Positions 33,531-43,046 of a stretch of DNA of 49,834 bases are shown here, one piece after another. The translations under genes and the position numbers were made by a program. The stretch's first letter is position 1. Each line of letters starts with the position of its first letter. This stretch comes from Nostoc sp. GT001 (lineage in GTDB: Bacteria; Cyanobacteriota; Cyanobacteriia; Cyanobacteriales; Nostocaceae), in the NCBI RefSeq assembly GCF_030382115.1, contig NZ_JAUDRJ010000003.1:2279101-2328934 (forward strand), in the 5' to 3' direction. The notes below the pieces were generated by a model, which made no database searches, was not told the origin of the DNA, and saw nothing but the letters and a program-made list of their open reading frames with translations.

Positions 33531-33538
33531 AGGAGGGG

Positions 33539-33916
33539 TTAGAGGTTGTTGGCTACGCGTTTAATGCCTTCTTTGAGGTGGAGGACGTTGAAGTTGAGGA
33601 GAAGACCTAGTTTGCAGTTTGCGAGTTTGAGATAGGTTAGGAGTTGAACGGAGTGAATTGGGTGGAAGGATTCTACAGATTTAATCTCTACAATTACCTT
33701 ATTTTCGACAATCAAATCCAATCGATAAACACATTCCAATTGCACATCTTGGTAAACCAAAGGCAATGGAATTTGCTTACCAACACTCAACCCGGACTTC
33801 TTCAACTCATAATCCAAACACTCCTCATAAGCCGACTCCAACAAACCAGGCCCCAAAGCAGTATGCACCCTCATCGCACACCCAATAATCACCCCACTCA
33901 ACTCATTCTCTCTCAT
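33539..33916 (-). CDS. GxxExxY protein
   Basis: A 125-residue protein with the defining motif GPGLLESAYEECL (G-x-x-E-x-x-Y) and the downstream LDLIVENKVIVEIKSVE strand pair, which resembles a PD-(D/E)xK nuclease core (D, then E-x-K). The family is widespread and is often found as scattered, repeat-associated genes; its function is unknown. The start codon and residues MRENE lie inside a 45-base inverted repeat, the other copy of which ends 8 bases beyond the stop codon. Gene and repeats together look like a small unit inserted directly behind the stop codon of the next gene. Confidence 0.9.
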   Translation of the reverse strand: MRENELSGVIIGCAMRVHTALGPGLLESAYEECLDYELKKSGLSVGKQIPLPLVYQDVQLECVYRLDLIVENKVIVEIKSVESFHPIHSVQLLTYLKLANCKLGLLLNFNVLHLKEGIKRVANNL

Positions 33917-33946
33917 CCTCTGCGTTCCTCTGCGCTTCCCTTTGCG
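33902..33946. repeat. Right inverted repeat flanking the GxxExxY gene
   Basis: Complement of the left copy at 37 of 45 positions. It contains the GxxExxY start codon (33914-33916) and lies 11 bases from the stop codon of the 33958 gene. Confidence 0.75.
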
Positions 33947-33957
33947 ATCCTTTGCGT

Positions 33958-36900
33958 TTAAAAATCTTTCACAAATTCAGTCAAGAACCTAAACGCCTTC
34001 AAAATATAACTAGCGCAATCTCTAGGAGAGGTATTGTAAAACGATCGCCACGCACTCGCTTTATCCTCATCATACCGATCGCTACGTTGACTATGATTTT
34101 CTAACCACGCCAATCGCACTGCGTGTCCAATCAACACATCCAACACAATATATTCTTCAATTTGCAGCTTGGGATTATTAGCCGCGATCGCTCCTAATTC
34201 GATTAATGCTTCAATATTAACTTGCCGATATTCTGGAGCTTCGATTTTATTCAGCAAATGCTCAACTAACAGAGCAAAATTTCTTTCCCCGGCTGTCATT
34301 TCCGACAGCATTATCTCACTATCTAAGCGATTGCGGCGCTCTAGTTTATCGCCAATTACTAAACCTTTGCAATGCTGCATTAATAGCCAAACTTGCTTAA
34401 AAAATTCTTTTGGTACGCGCCCCGTCGCACCTTCAGCTTGGCGAAACCGTCGCCAACCACCCGGCGGAACTTCTATCCCTTCGGCGATTCCTGGTAACAC
34501 TACCCAAGCAATATCACTTTCTTTTTGTTTGACGTGCAGTGATTCTTGCTGACGTAACAGGTTACTCATGCCAGTATATCCAGTTAATACCTGACGCAAA
34601 CGCATTTTCACTTCAAAGGGTGAAAGTTGCATTAAGTAATCGTAAGCTTCATCTTGAGTAACGTGTAATTCCCGCGCTAGTTCGCTGGTTATTAACAGGA
34701 TAAGATAGCCGACTCTCAGCGTTAGTAGTCCTTGGAATAGTTCAGGTTCTGAGCGAATTAAGATACCAAGATAGATTAAAATCTCTTGAGTGAGGACGCG
34801 ATCGCGGATATCTTCACGACAAAAATGGTTAATTTTATCGGCAATCTCATCGTGAGACATGGGTACGGTAATTAAGGACGCTTCGCTGTAAGCTTTACCC
34901 ACAGCAATTTGCTTACCCCGCACCAAAATACTCGTTACTGCATCTGATAGGCTGATATCAACCATTTGGCGCAACCCCGCAGCCCGACGCACTACTGCCC
35001 AAATGCCTAAATCTCCAGCTTTGGTGTAAACTTCATCGAGTAAATCGGCTACAGTGACAGGATATCCTGGGCCGCCATACCCTGTATCAAATTCCATTCC
35101 CTGTAAGCGAGTTAAAGTTTGCAATAACTCAATTTGCTCGTAGATGTTCTCTGATGAGCGCAAAGAAGAAAGTAATAACCCAAAGTTGGTTTCATACTCC
35201 ATTTGAAATTCTTGGGTATGTCCTAAGCGCCAGTTTTTCTCAGGATGATATGCTAGATAATAGCAACGTGGGCTAGCATTTTTCACTGGCGATCGCGAGA
35301 ATTCTGCATTGGGTAGAAAATCAATTCTTTGGATTCCGGCTGTCAACATTAACTGATTTAGCCGCCCTAATTTTACCCGTACACCATTACAAACACCATC
35401 TTTCAGTTCTTGCATCAGTTCTAATAATGCTTCAGAACCACTTTCTAACATGGTGTGTGTCAACATTAAAGTCAGAGTAGGACGCCCTAAATCGCTCCAA
35501 TACTTTTGAATGTAAGCTAGTTCGCTTCTAATTTGATCTAGCAAAAAATGGTAATCAAGAGTTAAATAAAACTGCTGAGAGTCTGAAAAGGAAGGCAAAA
35601 ATACAATTGTTTCACCACTAATACGAAAGATTCTAGATGTTGTTAAACTCCGCAGCCGCCGCACTGGCCGCCCAGTTAACCCAAGTTTGTTGTTACGTCC
35701 AATTTGGGTATAAATTGCTGAAAATTCTCCAGCTTTTCTCACCTGAATCGGTTCAACTTGGGCAGGTGTTTGGGCTTCAATTCCGTGAACTTCTAGTTTC
35801 GTCTGTAAATCTTCATCTTCTGCTAATAAAGCAATTTGTACCAACGATTCGCGCTGTTTTCCTACACACAAATGTCTTCCCAAAGGGTCGATATCACCAA
35901 CCGCCAATAACCCTTCACTCAACATTTGACTGAGGAAATATAAACTCTGCGCCCATACCAAAGGAATATTTTCATTGGGCAAACGTGGTTGCGTTTGAGG
36001 TGCTAACTTTTCTGCCTCTATATTTTCTGCTGGAACATAATAAAGTTCCGGCAATAAACGCAAACCATCTTGTTCTATGAGTAATGATTCTAAAAGCTCT
36101 TGGTATTTTTTAACTTGTTCTTGTTCGCTACGAAATAATCCATCTAGAACTAAATAAGTGAAAAATAACGGCCATTCGCATTCAATATGCTCAAATTGCT
36201 TGAGTTCCCACGGTTCGTAGTGTAAGCGCTGACTATCTTCTAAAACCGTTTGGTGTCCATCACGCAGAAAACGTTTGCAGCCGTATTTACCTGCGAGTTT
36301 ATTGATAATATCGTTTAAGGTGCGATCGCGTAACTCCAAATCTTCCACTGCAAAGGCAGGATAACTAATAATACTCAACAGCGCTGCATCAATTTCTTTA
36401 GAACCAGATTCTCTCGGTAATAGCGATTCTAAAGTAATCCGGGCGCGGGCGATTTCATCTGGTAGCACATGAATTACCGATGCTTGACTACCACGCACAC
36501 CAAACAAATCCAGCCCATTGATAGCTTCTAAAGCAGCTTTTGCCATGCCTACAGAACTGGCATTTAATTCAGCATTTCCCCGATTAATTTTATTACCGCG
36601 TTCCCAAATGCCGTAATCTGGCGTGCGGTAAGCTCGTCCAATGTAGTAAACTAAATTTTGGACGAAATTAACTTCATCAATTGTATAAATTATTGGCAAT
36701 CCCGCAGCCGTCATTTGCGCCAACATCAGCAAAAATATAGATGTGGCATCAAGTTGCAAATGTCCCCATTCGTTATCCCCAACAACAATGTCACCAGTCG
36801 CGGTATTATATTTGGCGTGCAGTCCATCTAGTAGCGACTGAGTATGTTTAAATGTCTCGACTTTATGAGCCTGTCGCATCATCGCAAACAACAAGCCGCG

Positions 36901-37164
36901 CATCAGTTTGATGACACTGTGTTCTAGTTCATAAGTGCGTCCTTTGTCGTCGTCAATCTTACGGTATGCAAGTCCTAAACCCCAAACTGCCAAAATGCTG
37001 TAAACGTTGTCTCGCACCCACGCATCAGTATAATCACCGTGGGCTGTAATCGCTGTGCTTGCAGGTAGTAAACCCGTAATTGGATTTTGACGAGTCAGGA
37101 TAATCGTTTTGATTTGCTGGTAGTAATAGTCTAGGCGAGATAGCAATTTAGTAGATGTTTTCAT
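33958..37164 (-). CDS. Phosphorylase-kinase-alpha/beta-like GH15 family protein
   Basis: A 1068-residue protein of the GH15-like (alpha/alpha)6 barrel family shared by glucoamylases and the regulatory alpha/beta subunits of eukaryotic phosphorylase kinase. The barrel (about residues 1-450) shows DYTDAWVRDNVYSILAVWGL, DYGIWERG with NRGNAELNASS, and ECEWPLFFTYLVLDGLF where the acidic residues near Glu329/Glu331 are candidates for catalysis. The C-terminal half (about 500-1068) is the long helical region found in the kinase subunits and contains the VRRAAGLRQMVDISLSDAVT and PSEFF-like PKEFFKQVW segments. Bacterial function is unproven; a glucan hydrolase or glycogen-linked regulator is inferred. 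Transcribed alone, leftward. Confidence 0.9.
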   Translation of the reverse strand: MKTSTKLLSRLDYYYQQIKTIILTRQNPITGLLPASTAITAHGDYTDAWVRDNVYSILAVWGLGLAYRKIDDDKGRTYELEHSVIKLMRGLLFAMMRQAHKVETFKHTQSLLDGLHAKYNTATGDIVVGDNEWGHLQLDATSIFLLMLAQMTAAGLPIIYTIDEVNFVQNLVYYIGRAYRTPDYGIWERGNKINRGNAELNASSVGMAKAALEAINGLDLFGVRGSQASVIHVLPDEIARARITLESLLPRESGSKEIDAALLSIISYPAFAVEDLELRDRTLNDIINKLAGKYGCKRFLRDGHQTVLEDSQRLHYEPWELKQFEHIECEWPLFFTYLVLDGLFRSEQEQVKKYQELLESLLIEQDGLRLLPELYYVPAENIEAEKLAPQTQPRLPNENIPLVWAQSLYFLSQMLSEGLLAVGDIDPLGRHLCVGKQRESLVQIALLAEDEDLQTKLEVHGIEAQTPAQVEPIQVRKAGEFSAIYTQIGRNNKLGLTGRPVRRLRSLTTSRIFRISGETIVFLPSFSDSQQFYLTLDYHFLLDQIRSELAYIQKYWSDLGRPTLTLMLTHTMLESGSEALLELMQELKDGVCNGVRVKLGRLNQLMLTAGIQRIDFLPNAEFSRSPVKNASPRCYYLAYHPEKNWRLGHTQEFQMEYETNFGLLLSSLRSSENIYEQIELLQTLTRLQGMEFDTGYGGPGYPVTVADLLDEVYTKAGDLGIWAVVRRAAGLRQMVDISLSDAVTSILVRGKQIAVGKAYSEASLITVPMSHDEIADKINHFCREDIRDRVLTQEILIYLGILIRSEPELFQGLLTLRVGYLILLITSELARELHVTQDEAYDYLMQLSPFEVKMRLRQVLTGYTGMSNLLRQQESLHVKQKESDIAWVVLPGIAEGIEVPPGGWRRFRQAEGATGRVPKEFFKQVWLLMQHCKGLVIGDKLERRNRLDSEIMLSEMTAGERNFALLVEHLLNKIEAPEYRQVNIEALIELGAIAANNPKLQIEEYIVLDVLIGHAVRLAWLENHSQRSDRYDEDKASAWRSFYNTSPRDCASYILKAFRFLTEFVKDF

Positions 37165-38278
37165 GGTTTGGTTTAGAACTACTTGCAGAATTCAACCCCT
37201 TAAAGGAGTGGGTTTCTTGCACTTGGGCTATGGGGAATCGGACATTGAGATAGGATTCCGTACCGTAGGGTATACGGAAACGTTAATCTTATCTAGAAAT
37301 ATCGATCTCTGCGTGGGTGGAATAAATCCCTCCAAGTAAGTCGAGTCTTAGAAAGGTGACTCTCAAGAGTAGTCTTGGGAATCTACTATTGATTCGGTGT
37401 AATAAATCATATCGTGTCCGGTTAAAGACTTATCATTAAGACCGCAGAGGTGAGGGCTTTTTGGGCTTTGTACATAGATTCGGGAATTATAACTAATTAG
37501 CCAGACATAATATCAGTGATGGGATGATGTCAAAAAATCAAGAGTGCCTCACTCCGAAGGATGAGCTTATGCTAGTCTAAACTAAATCACTACTCCGAGG
37601 TTATGCTTATGCTGGTATAAACTAAATCATTTTTTTGCAAAAATTTTAATAAATATAATTTTAATGTAGATATGTTTTAAGATTGATGTGTTTGTGTTGG
37701 ACATTCAGCAAATAATTGCAGTCAAAAAAGGGAGGCTATCCTCAACCCAATCAAGTTTGATAAAAAATAGGGCTTGTGTACTTTACAAATAAATCATCTT
37801 GTGCATTCACATCTAGACATCGGTTCAGCCTTTTACAAACCATATTTTATTAGTTGCGTGGGCGAGCATTTACCGCACGTATCGCAAAACTCTACCTAGA
37901 AGCCTTGAAAAGCATAGTTGCTATTTTGGCTTTCCTGTCAATTCCTAAGTGATAAAAAATTAATCAGTTTGTTTACATAATAAATATCCTAGTTTGCTTT
38001 ATTACACCCTAAGATATCTACTAAAGGATAGGTTCAAAAAAATTATTATTTCATTTACTAACATAAATAATTTAAGCACTTATTTAGACTAGTATTAGCT
38101 TGAAAAAACTAACAATTTTTATTGCTGTTCTGAATGAATCAGGTAATTACTATTTTATCCAAAATAGCAGCAGATAGAACCAGGGGCATAACTATATAAA
38201 GAACTTAAAAGTTTTTTACCCAATATCTTGTTCCTTTTTTTGCAAAGAGAAATATTAATCTTAAATAGGAGTAACACA
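37165..38278. other. Long AT-rich non-coding gap between divergent genes
   Basis: 1.1 kb with no convincing gene. It contains the promoter regions for both flanking genes, a small hairpin TTCCGTA/TACGGAA near 37256-37280, and a tandem duplication at 37551-37631. Reading frames are short and without recognisable content. Confidence 0.5.
37551..37631. repeat. Imperfect tandem duplication, two ~41-base units
   Basis: Units start ACTCCGAAGGATGAG and ACTCCGAGGTTATG, and share GCTTATGCT and TAAACTAAATCA; 34 of 41 aligned columns are the same. Confidence 0.7.
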
Positions 38279-39400
38279 ATGAAAACAGTTGGGATGTATC
38301 GTCGAGCTTATCCGAGAGTATCAGAAACCTTTATTGGAGAGCAAGCCCATAATTTACAAACTTACAAACCGTTATTTCTTACTTGTAAACTATTAGAAGA
38401 AATTCCTTTTGATAATATTGCTATTAGTGATAACGATCAATGGAAAATTAAGCAACTATTTCATATAATTTCTGCTTCACCAGATATGTTTGGAAAAGAG
38501 TCTGAACTAAAAAATCTAAAATTAATTCACGGACATTTTGGGCCAGATGGTATTTATGCAATGCGATTGGCAGAAAAATTAAATATTCCTTTCATCGTTA
38601 CATTTTACGGTTTTGATATCACAGTTTCACGTCGTGCCATGTGGCTATCAGGTAATCCAGCATTTTATCAATTTCTTTTGCATGAAGAAGAATTAAAACA
38701 AAAAGCATCTAAATTTATTGCTTTTTCTAGTTTCTTGTATAAAAAAATGATTGAATATGGTTATCCTGAAGATAAAATTATTAAACTAAATAGTGGTATA
38801 GATTTAGAAAAATTTGCCCCAGCGAGTGAATCAAAAGGTGAAAGATATATTTTATGTGTAGGCAGACATACTGAAAAAAAAGGAATTGATACCCTATTAA
38901 AAGCCTTTGCCCGGATTGCCAGTAAGCATCCAGATGTGTCAGTTATTCAAATTGGAAATGGCACAATGACTGAAAAATTCAAAACTCTAGCAGATGAGCT
39001 TGGTATTAGTAATAGAGTCAATTTTATGGGGGCAAAACCTTATGAAGTGATTCAAAAAACCATGAGAAATGCAGAAATATTTTCTCTACCCAGTCAAACA
39101 GCAAAAAACGGTGATAGCGAAGGTTTACCGCTTTCAATATTAGAAGCTGCCGCTTCTGGTTTACCAATAGCTTCTACCTGGCATAGCGCTATCCCAGATG
39201 CTATTTTAGATGGAGAAACTGGCTTTTTAGTTGATGAAAAAGACGATCAAGCTCTCGCAGAAAAATTAGATATTCTTTTGTCTGACCGAGCTTTAGCTAA
39301 AAGTATGGGTGAAAAAGGACGAGAGTTTATTTGCGAAAATTTTGATATCCGCAAGCAAACTGCCAAGCTAGAAGCTATTTATGATTTAGTAATCAGTTAA
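38279..39400 (+). CDS. Glycosyltransferase family 4 (colanic-acid/exopolysaccharide type)
   Basis: A 373-residue GT-B enzyme from ATG 38279, supported by TAGGAG eight bases upstream; 17 further codons to 38228 have no support. N-terminal half: VGMYRRAYPRVSETFIGEQA, LIHGHFGPDGIYA and FIVTFYGFDITVS, as in WcaL/AmsK-like transferases. Donor half: ILCVGRHTEKKGIDTLLKAF, EGLPLSILEAAASGLPIAST with the E-x7-E motif, and GETGFLVDEKDDQALAE. It probably adds a hexose during exopolysaccharide or lipid-linked glycan synthesis. It is isolated, with long AT-rich flanks, and its own codons are more AT-rich than the neighbours, which may mean acquisition. Confidence 0.9.
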   Translation: MKTVGMYRRAYPRVSETFIGEQAHNLQTYKPLFLTCKLLEEIPFDNIAISDNDQWKIKQLFHIISASPDMFGKESELKNLKLIHGHFGPDGIYAMRLAEKLNIPFIVTFYGFDITVSRRAMWLSGNPAFYQFLLHEEELKQKASKFIAFSSFLYKKMIEYGYPEDKIIKLNSGIDLEKFAPASESKGERYILCVGRHTEKKGIDTLLKAFARIASKHPDVSVIQIGNGTMTEKFKTLADELGISNRVNFMGAKPYEVIQKTMRNAEIFSLPSQTAKNGDSEGLPLSILEAAASGLPIASTWHSAIPDAILDGETGFLVDEKDDQALAEKLDILLSDRALAKSMGEKGREFICENFDIRKQTAKLEAIYDLVIS

Positions 39401-39774
39401 CGACACTCAAGTAAGAGTATCTCAATTTAGATTACTGAATCTCAAGCATTTGTGAATGAGCAGAAGTTTTTTAATGCCCTGTTTGGAGACAACTCCCTTT
39501 TTTTAGCCATCCGTATGGTTATTTATTCGCGATCGCCAGCTCTCACAGATTATATTAGTAGCAAAACTTACTGTGATCGCAGAATAATTCCGCCAAAAAA
39601 ATCAAGGTAGCAAGCTAAAAATTTATATAAAGCTACTAAAGATATAAAATTTCCTCACTATCTACCGGACAGCGCTATTCCGGGTTAGGATGATGACTAG
39701 CAATGCTTTGATTTAGCTATCGATATTGAATTGTTGAAATTTTATGGGCAATAGTCCACAAGATGGCAGTATCA
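39401..39774. other. Non-coding gap upstream of mgtE
   Basis: AT-rich, no gene seen. Includes a HIP1-type GCGATCGC site near 39528 and presumably the mgtE promoter. Confidence 0.45.
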
Positions 39775-39827
39775 ACCTCCTCTGAGCTGTGGTGAGGAAG
39801 TCTCCCAGCGCGGGGGAGACTTAGGAG
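39775..39827 (+). promoter_or_regulatory. Structured mgtE leader with hairpin at the ribosome site
   Basis: AAGTCTCCC (39798-39806) and GGGAGACTT (39814-39822) form a perfect 9-bp hairpin ending exactly at AGGAG (39823-39827), the ribosome site of mgtE. An upstream CTCCT (39777-39781) could instead pair with AGGAG, giving two alternative folds. It does not match the M-box consensus as I remember it. A regulatory role, perhaps in magnesium control, is inference. Confidence 0.4.
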
Positions 39828-39836
39828 ATATATATC

Positions 39837-41189
39837 ATGCTCACAGAAGATATTCGTGATTTGCTAACTGATACTACCGATTTAAACCAGTTGAAATGGG
39901 ATTTAAATCGCTTGCAACCTGTGGATGTGGGAGACTACATTACACAATTGCCTGAACAACAACGGGCGATCGCATTTCGTTTACTCAATAAAGCTCAGGC
40001 AATTGATGTATTTGAATATTTGCCTACAGTGGTGCAGGAAGAACTAATTAATTCTCTACATGATGTCCAGGTAGTGCAACTTGTAGAAGCGATGAGTCCC
40101 GATGAACGGGCAGAATTATTTGATGAACTACCCGCTGGGGTAATCAAACGGCTATTGCAAGAACTCAGTCCAGAACAAAGGCAAGCAACAGCAACAATTC
40201 TCGGCTATCCAGAAGGCACTGCTGGGCGGGTGATGACAACCGAATATGTCCGCTTGCGGCAAGGATTGACTGTAGGCGAAGCTTTGAGCAAAATCCGCCG
40301 TCAGGACGAAGACAAGGAATCGATTTACTACGCCTACGTCACCGATGATAACCGGACGCTGGTGAGAGTAGTTTCACTACGGCAATTGCTGTTTACCTTT
40401 CCCGATGTTTTCATCAAGGATATTGCTAGCGATCGCGTCATCAAAGTGAGAACTGAAACTCCCCAAGAAGAAGTGGCGCGAATTATGCAGCGCTACGACT
40501 TAATCGCTATCCCCGTAGTTGATCGGGAAGACCGATTGGTGGGCATTGTCACCATTGATGATGTCATGGATATTTTGGAAGAGGAAGCCACAGAAGATAT
40601 CCAAAAACTGGGGGGTGTGAGTGGTGATGAAGCAGCTTTATCCTCTCCCCTGTTAACCATCCGCAACCGCTTGCCTTGGCTGTTGGGGATTATGGCCATG
40701 TATATTGGTGCAGCCAGTGCGATCGCGCCTTTTCAATCTGTAATTGCCGCAGTACCAGTTCTAGCAGTAATCATGCCAATTTTTTCTAACACTGGTGGTA
40801 CTGTCGGTATTCAATCATTAACGGTAACAATTCGCGGCTTGGGAGTGGGAGAAGTAACACCCAAAGATACCTTAAAAATTCTTCGCAAAGAACTTCTAGC
40901 TGGTTTAGGTACAGCTCTCGCTTTAGCCACGACCATGATACTGCTTTCCTTAATTTGGGCGCGACCCCAAGAGCGATGGGTGGCTTTAATTGCCGGAATG
41001 GTCATGGCAACTAATACAATTGTGGCTGTTACACTCGGCACTTTACTGCCAATGGCTTTGAAACGACTGAAGCTTGACCCCGCCTTGGTTAGTGGCCCAT
41101 TAGTGACTACAATGCTAGATACAATTGGATTTTTAACGTTCCTTAGTCTAATTTCTCTAGCTTTAAACGTTTTGCATTTACCAACATAA
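39837..41189 (+). CDS. mgtE: Magnesium transporter MgtE
   Basis: A 450-residue homodimeric Mg channel of normal length. The N-terminal MgtE_N domain (about 20-130; helical repeats with DERAELFDELP and LSPEQRQA) is followed by two CBS domains (about 135-255; GRVMTTEYVRL, then IPVVDREDRLVGIVTIDDVM) that sense cytosolic Mg. A connecting helix leads to the five-helix pore domain (about 280-450; RLPWLLGIMAMYIGAASAIA, then PIFSNTGGTVGIQS). In MgtE the first pore helix and GNxG-like segments form the ion path. It has a strong AGGAG ribosome site under a hairpin. Confidence 0.95.
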   Translation: MLTEDIRDLLTDTTDLNQLKWDLNRLQPVDVGDYITQLPEQQRAIAFRLLNKAQAIDVFEYLPTVVQEELINSLHDVQVVQLVEAMSPDERAELFDELPAGVIKRLLQELSPEQRQATATILGYPEGTAGRVMTTEYVRLRQGLTVGEALSKIRRQDEDKESIYYAYVTDDNRTLVRVVSLRQLLFTFPDVFIKDIASDRVIKVRTETPQEEVARIMQRYDLIAIPVVDREDRLVGIVTIDDVMDILEEEATEDIQKLGGVSGDEAALSSPLLTIRNRLPWLLGIMAMYIGAASAIAPFQSVIAAVPVLAVIMPIFSNTGGTVGIQSLTVTIRGLGVGEVTPKDTLKILRKELLAGLGTALALATTMILLSLIWARPQERWVALIAGMVMATNTIVAVTLGTLLPMALKRLKLDPALVSGPLVTTMLDTIGFLTFLSLISLALNVLHLPT

Positions 41190-41350
41190 AGGGATTGGGC
41201 ATTGGGCATGGAGAAGAGACAAGGTAGACCAAGAAGAGGGGGGAGACAAGGGAGAGGCTTGTTCAATAATTCCCCCTTGTCCTCCTTGTCCCCCTTGTCT
41301 TCTTGTCCCGCTTGTCTCCTTGTCCCCCTTGTCTCCACTCCCCAAATTCT
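41190..41350. repeat. Simple-sequence spacer between mgtE and pyrB
   Basis: Purine-rich GAAGAGACAAGG-type sequence followed by a run of CTTGTCC/CTTGTCCCC units (about 41274-41336). It is of the same general type as elements A-C but with different units. The pyrB start follows directly. Confidence 0.65.
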
Positions 41351-42364
41351 ATGCCTACTACAACTTGGAATCGTCATCACATTCTTTCCCTAGCTGACTT
41401 CACTACTACTGAATACGATACAGTTTTGCAAACTGCGGCCAGTTTTCAAGAGGTGCTATCACGGCGGACAAAGAAAGTACCAACCTTGCAGGGACAGGTG
41501 GTGGCGAATTTATTTTTTGAATCGTCTACCCGCACCCGCAGCAGTTTTGAACTTGCAGCGAAACGCTTAAGTGCAGATACACTAAACTTCGCCGCCGCCA
41601 CATCTTCTATGACTAAGGGAGAAACAATTCTCGACACGGCGAAAACCTATTTGGCAATGGGAACTGATATTATGGTAGTCCGCCATCGAGAGGCAGGAGT
41701 ACCAAATGCGATCGCATCTGAAATGGATCGTCTAGGTGTACGAGTTAGCGTCCTCAATGCTGGTGATGGTCAACACGAGCATCCTTCTCAAGCACTGCTA
41801 GATTTATTTACCATAACTACTCTAATTGACCCAGCTAGTCCCAGACTGGAACTTTTAAAGGGGAAAAAGATTGCCATTGTTGGGGATATTCTCCATTCTC
41901 GTGTGGCGCGATCGAATATTTGGAGTTTAATTGCTAGTGGTGCTGAAGTTCATCTGGCAGCACCACCAACCCTTTTACCTAAATTATTTGCCGAGTTTAT
42001 CTCGGAGGAAGTAGAAGGCAGAAATTATTCCCCCAATCCCCAACTATTTCTACACTGGCAATTAGAACCAGCTTTGCAGAATGCCGATTTTGTCATGACT
42101 TTACGTCTGCAAAAGGAACGGATGACAGCTCATTTACTGCCAAGTTTGCGAGAATATCATCAACTGTTTGGCATTACACGCACAAAACTGCAACTTTGTA
42201 AACCGAACGTCAAAGTTTTGCATCCAGGCCCAGTCAACCGTGGTGTTGAAATTAGTTCTGAATTGATGGATGATCCAGAATTTAGTCTCATTCAATCACA
42301 AGTTACCAGCGGTGTTGCCGTTCGCATGGCCTTGCTGTATTTGTTAGGTAGCGGCAAAGCTTAA
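41351..42364 (+). CDS. pyrB: Aspartate carbamoyltransferase catalytic subunit
   Basis: A 337-residue enzyme joining carbamoyl phosphate and aspartate, the first committed step of pyrimidine synthesis. The carbamoyl-phosphate signature is [13 protein letters not shown]; the catalytic loop region holds [26 protein letters not shown] and [14 protein letters not shown] with the conserved HPGP close the active site. ATG 41351 ([17 protein letters not shown]) is the normal start; 16 in-frame codons before it are repeat sequence. No regulatory PyrI is adjacent, as expected in cyanobacteria. Confidence 0.96.
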   Translation: MPTTTWNRHHILSLADFTTTEYDTVLQTAASFQEVLSRRTKKVPTLQGQVVANLFFESSTRTRSSFELAAKRLSADTLNFAAATSSMTKGETILDTAKTYLAMGTDIMVVRHREAGVPNAIASEMDRLGVRVSVLNAGDGQHEHPSQALLDLFTITTLIDPASPRLELLKGKKIAIVGDILHSRVARSNIWSLIASGAEVHLAAPPTLLPKLFAEFISEEVEGRNYSPNPQLFLHWQLEPALQNADFVMTLRLQKERMTAHLLPSLREYHQLFGITRTKLQLCKPNVKVLHPGPVNRGVEISSELMDDPEFSLIQSQVTSGVAVRMALLYLLGSGKA

Positions 42365-42405
42365 TATAATCTCAGTTGGAAATTTACTCCCATCGGACTA
42401 AGTTA

Positions 42406-42445
42406 CGGAAGAATATCTCATCTCATGGCATTTATTATTCTTCCG
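42406..42445. terminator. Hairpin after pyrB
   Basis: CGGAAGAATA and TATTCTTCCG pair perfectly over 10 bp with a 20-base loop. It lacks a T-run; terminator or mRNA end protection are possible. Confidence 0.5.
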
Positions 42446-42535
42446 ATCGCATGAGGACAGAATTCTCTAATCTTGGCACACTGGTATCGTAGAAGATCAG
42501 AATTTCATGACTTCTAGAAGTGTCCGAGGTAAATT

Positions 42536-42976
42536 ATGAAACGAATTTTTTTGACGGCAGCAGCCTTACTCAGCACGCTATCTTTAGCTGCTCCCATTCC
42601 CGTCAAAGCAGAAAATTCCGCCCCTGTCCGCCGCTTGTTAGAAACTAGAGAATGTATGGGATGCAATCTAGCAGGAGCTAACCTCAAAGGCGCTCATCTA
42701 ATCGGTGCTGACTTAAGAAATGCAAATTTAAAAGGAGCTAATCTCGAAGGTGCTAACTTAGAAGGTGCAGATTTAACTGGTGCTAATTTAAAGTCTGCTA
42801 ATCTTACAGATGCTTTTGTCAGCGGTACTAGCTTAAATAATGCTAATCTTACCAACGTTGATTTGAGTAATGCTCATTTATATAATACTGACGTAAATGG
42901 CGCAGTTTTGGCTAATATTGATTTAACTGGTGCTGATGTCTTTAATACTGACATTAGCGTAGGTGGTGAATATTAA
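42536..42976 (+). CDS. Secreted pentapeptide-repeat protein
   Basis: A 146-residue protein. Residues 1-25 (MKRIFLTAAALLSTLSLAAP, then IPVKAEN) are a Sec signal peptide with an AxA-like cleavage site (VKA). After RRLLETRECMGCNLAGANL, carrying a CxxC pair, come about 18 pentapeptide units of the A(D/N)LxX type (GANLKGAHLIGADLRNANLK and so on) that form a right-handed beta helix. The RRLLETxxCxxCxL header is typical of short cyanobacterial pentapeptide proteins of the cell envelope or lumen. The molecular role is unknown. Ribosome site GAGG lies upstream of the ATG. Confidence 0.9.
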   Translation: MKRIFLTAAALLSTLSLAAPIPVKAENSAPVRRLLETRECMGCNLAGANLKGAHLIGADLRNANLKGANLEGANLEGADLTGANLKSANLTDAFVSGTSLNNANLTNVDLSNAHLYNTDVNGAVLANIDLTGADVFNTDISVGGEY

Positions 42977-43001
42977 TGATCGCTCATTATACAAAAGTAA
43001 T

Positions 43002-43024
43002 GAGTTAAGAGTTTAACTTAACTC
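43002..43024. terminator. Hairpin between convergent genes
   Basis: GAGTTAAG/CTTAACTC, 8 bp perfect with a 7-base loop, between the ends of the pentapeptide gene (rightward) and tldE (leftward). Confidence 0.5.
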
Positions 43025-43046
43025 CTAACTCTCTACTTTTTAACTT

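Noticed and set aside
39690..39836. M-box (ykoK) magnesium riboswitch upstream of mgtE
   Set aside because: The leader does not show the conserved M-box core as I remember it; only a generic hairpin at the ribosome site is supported.
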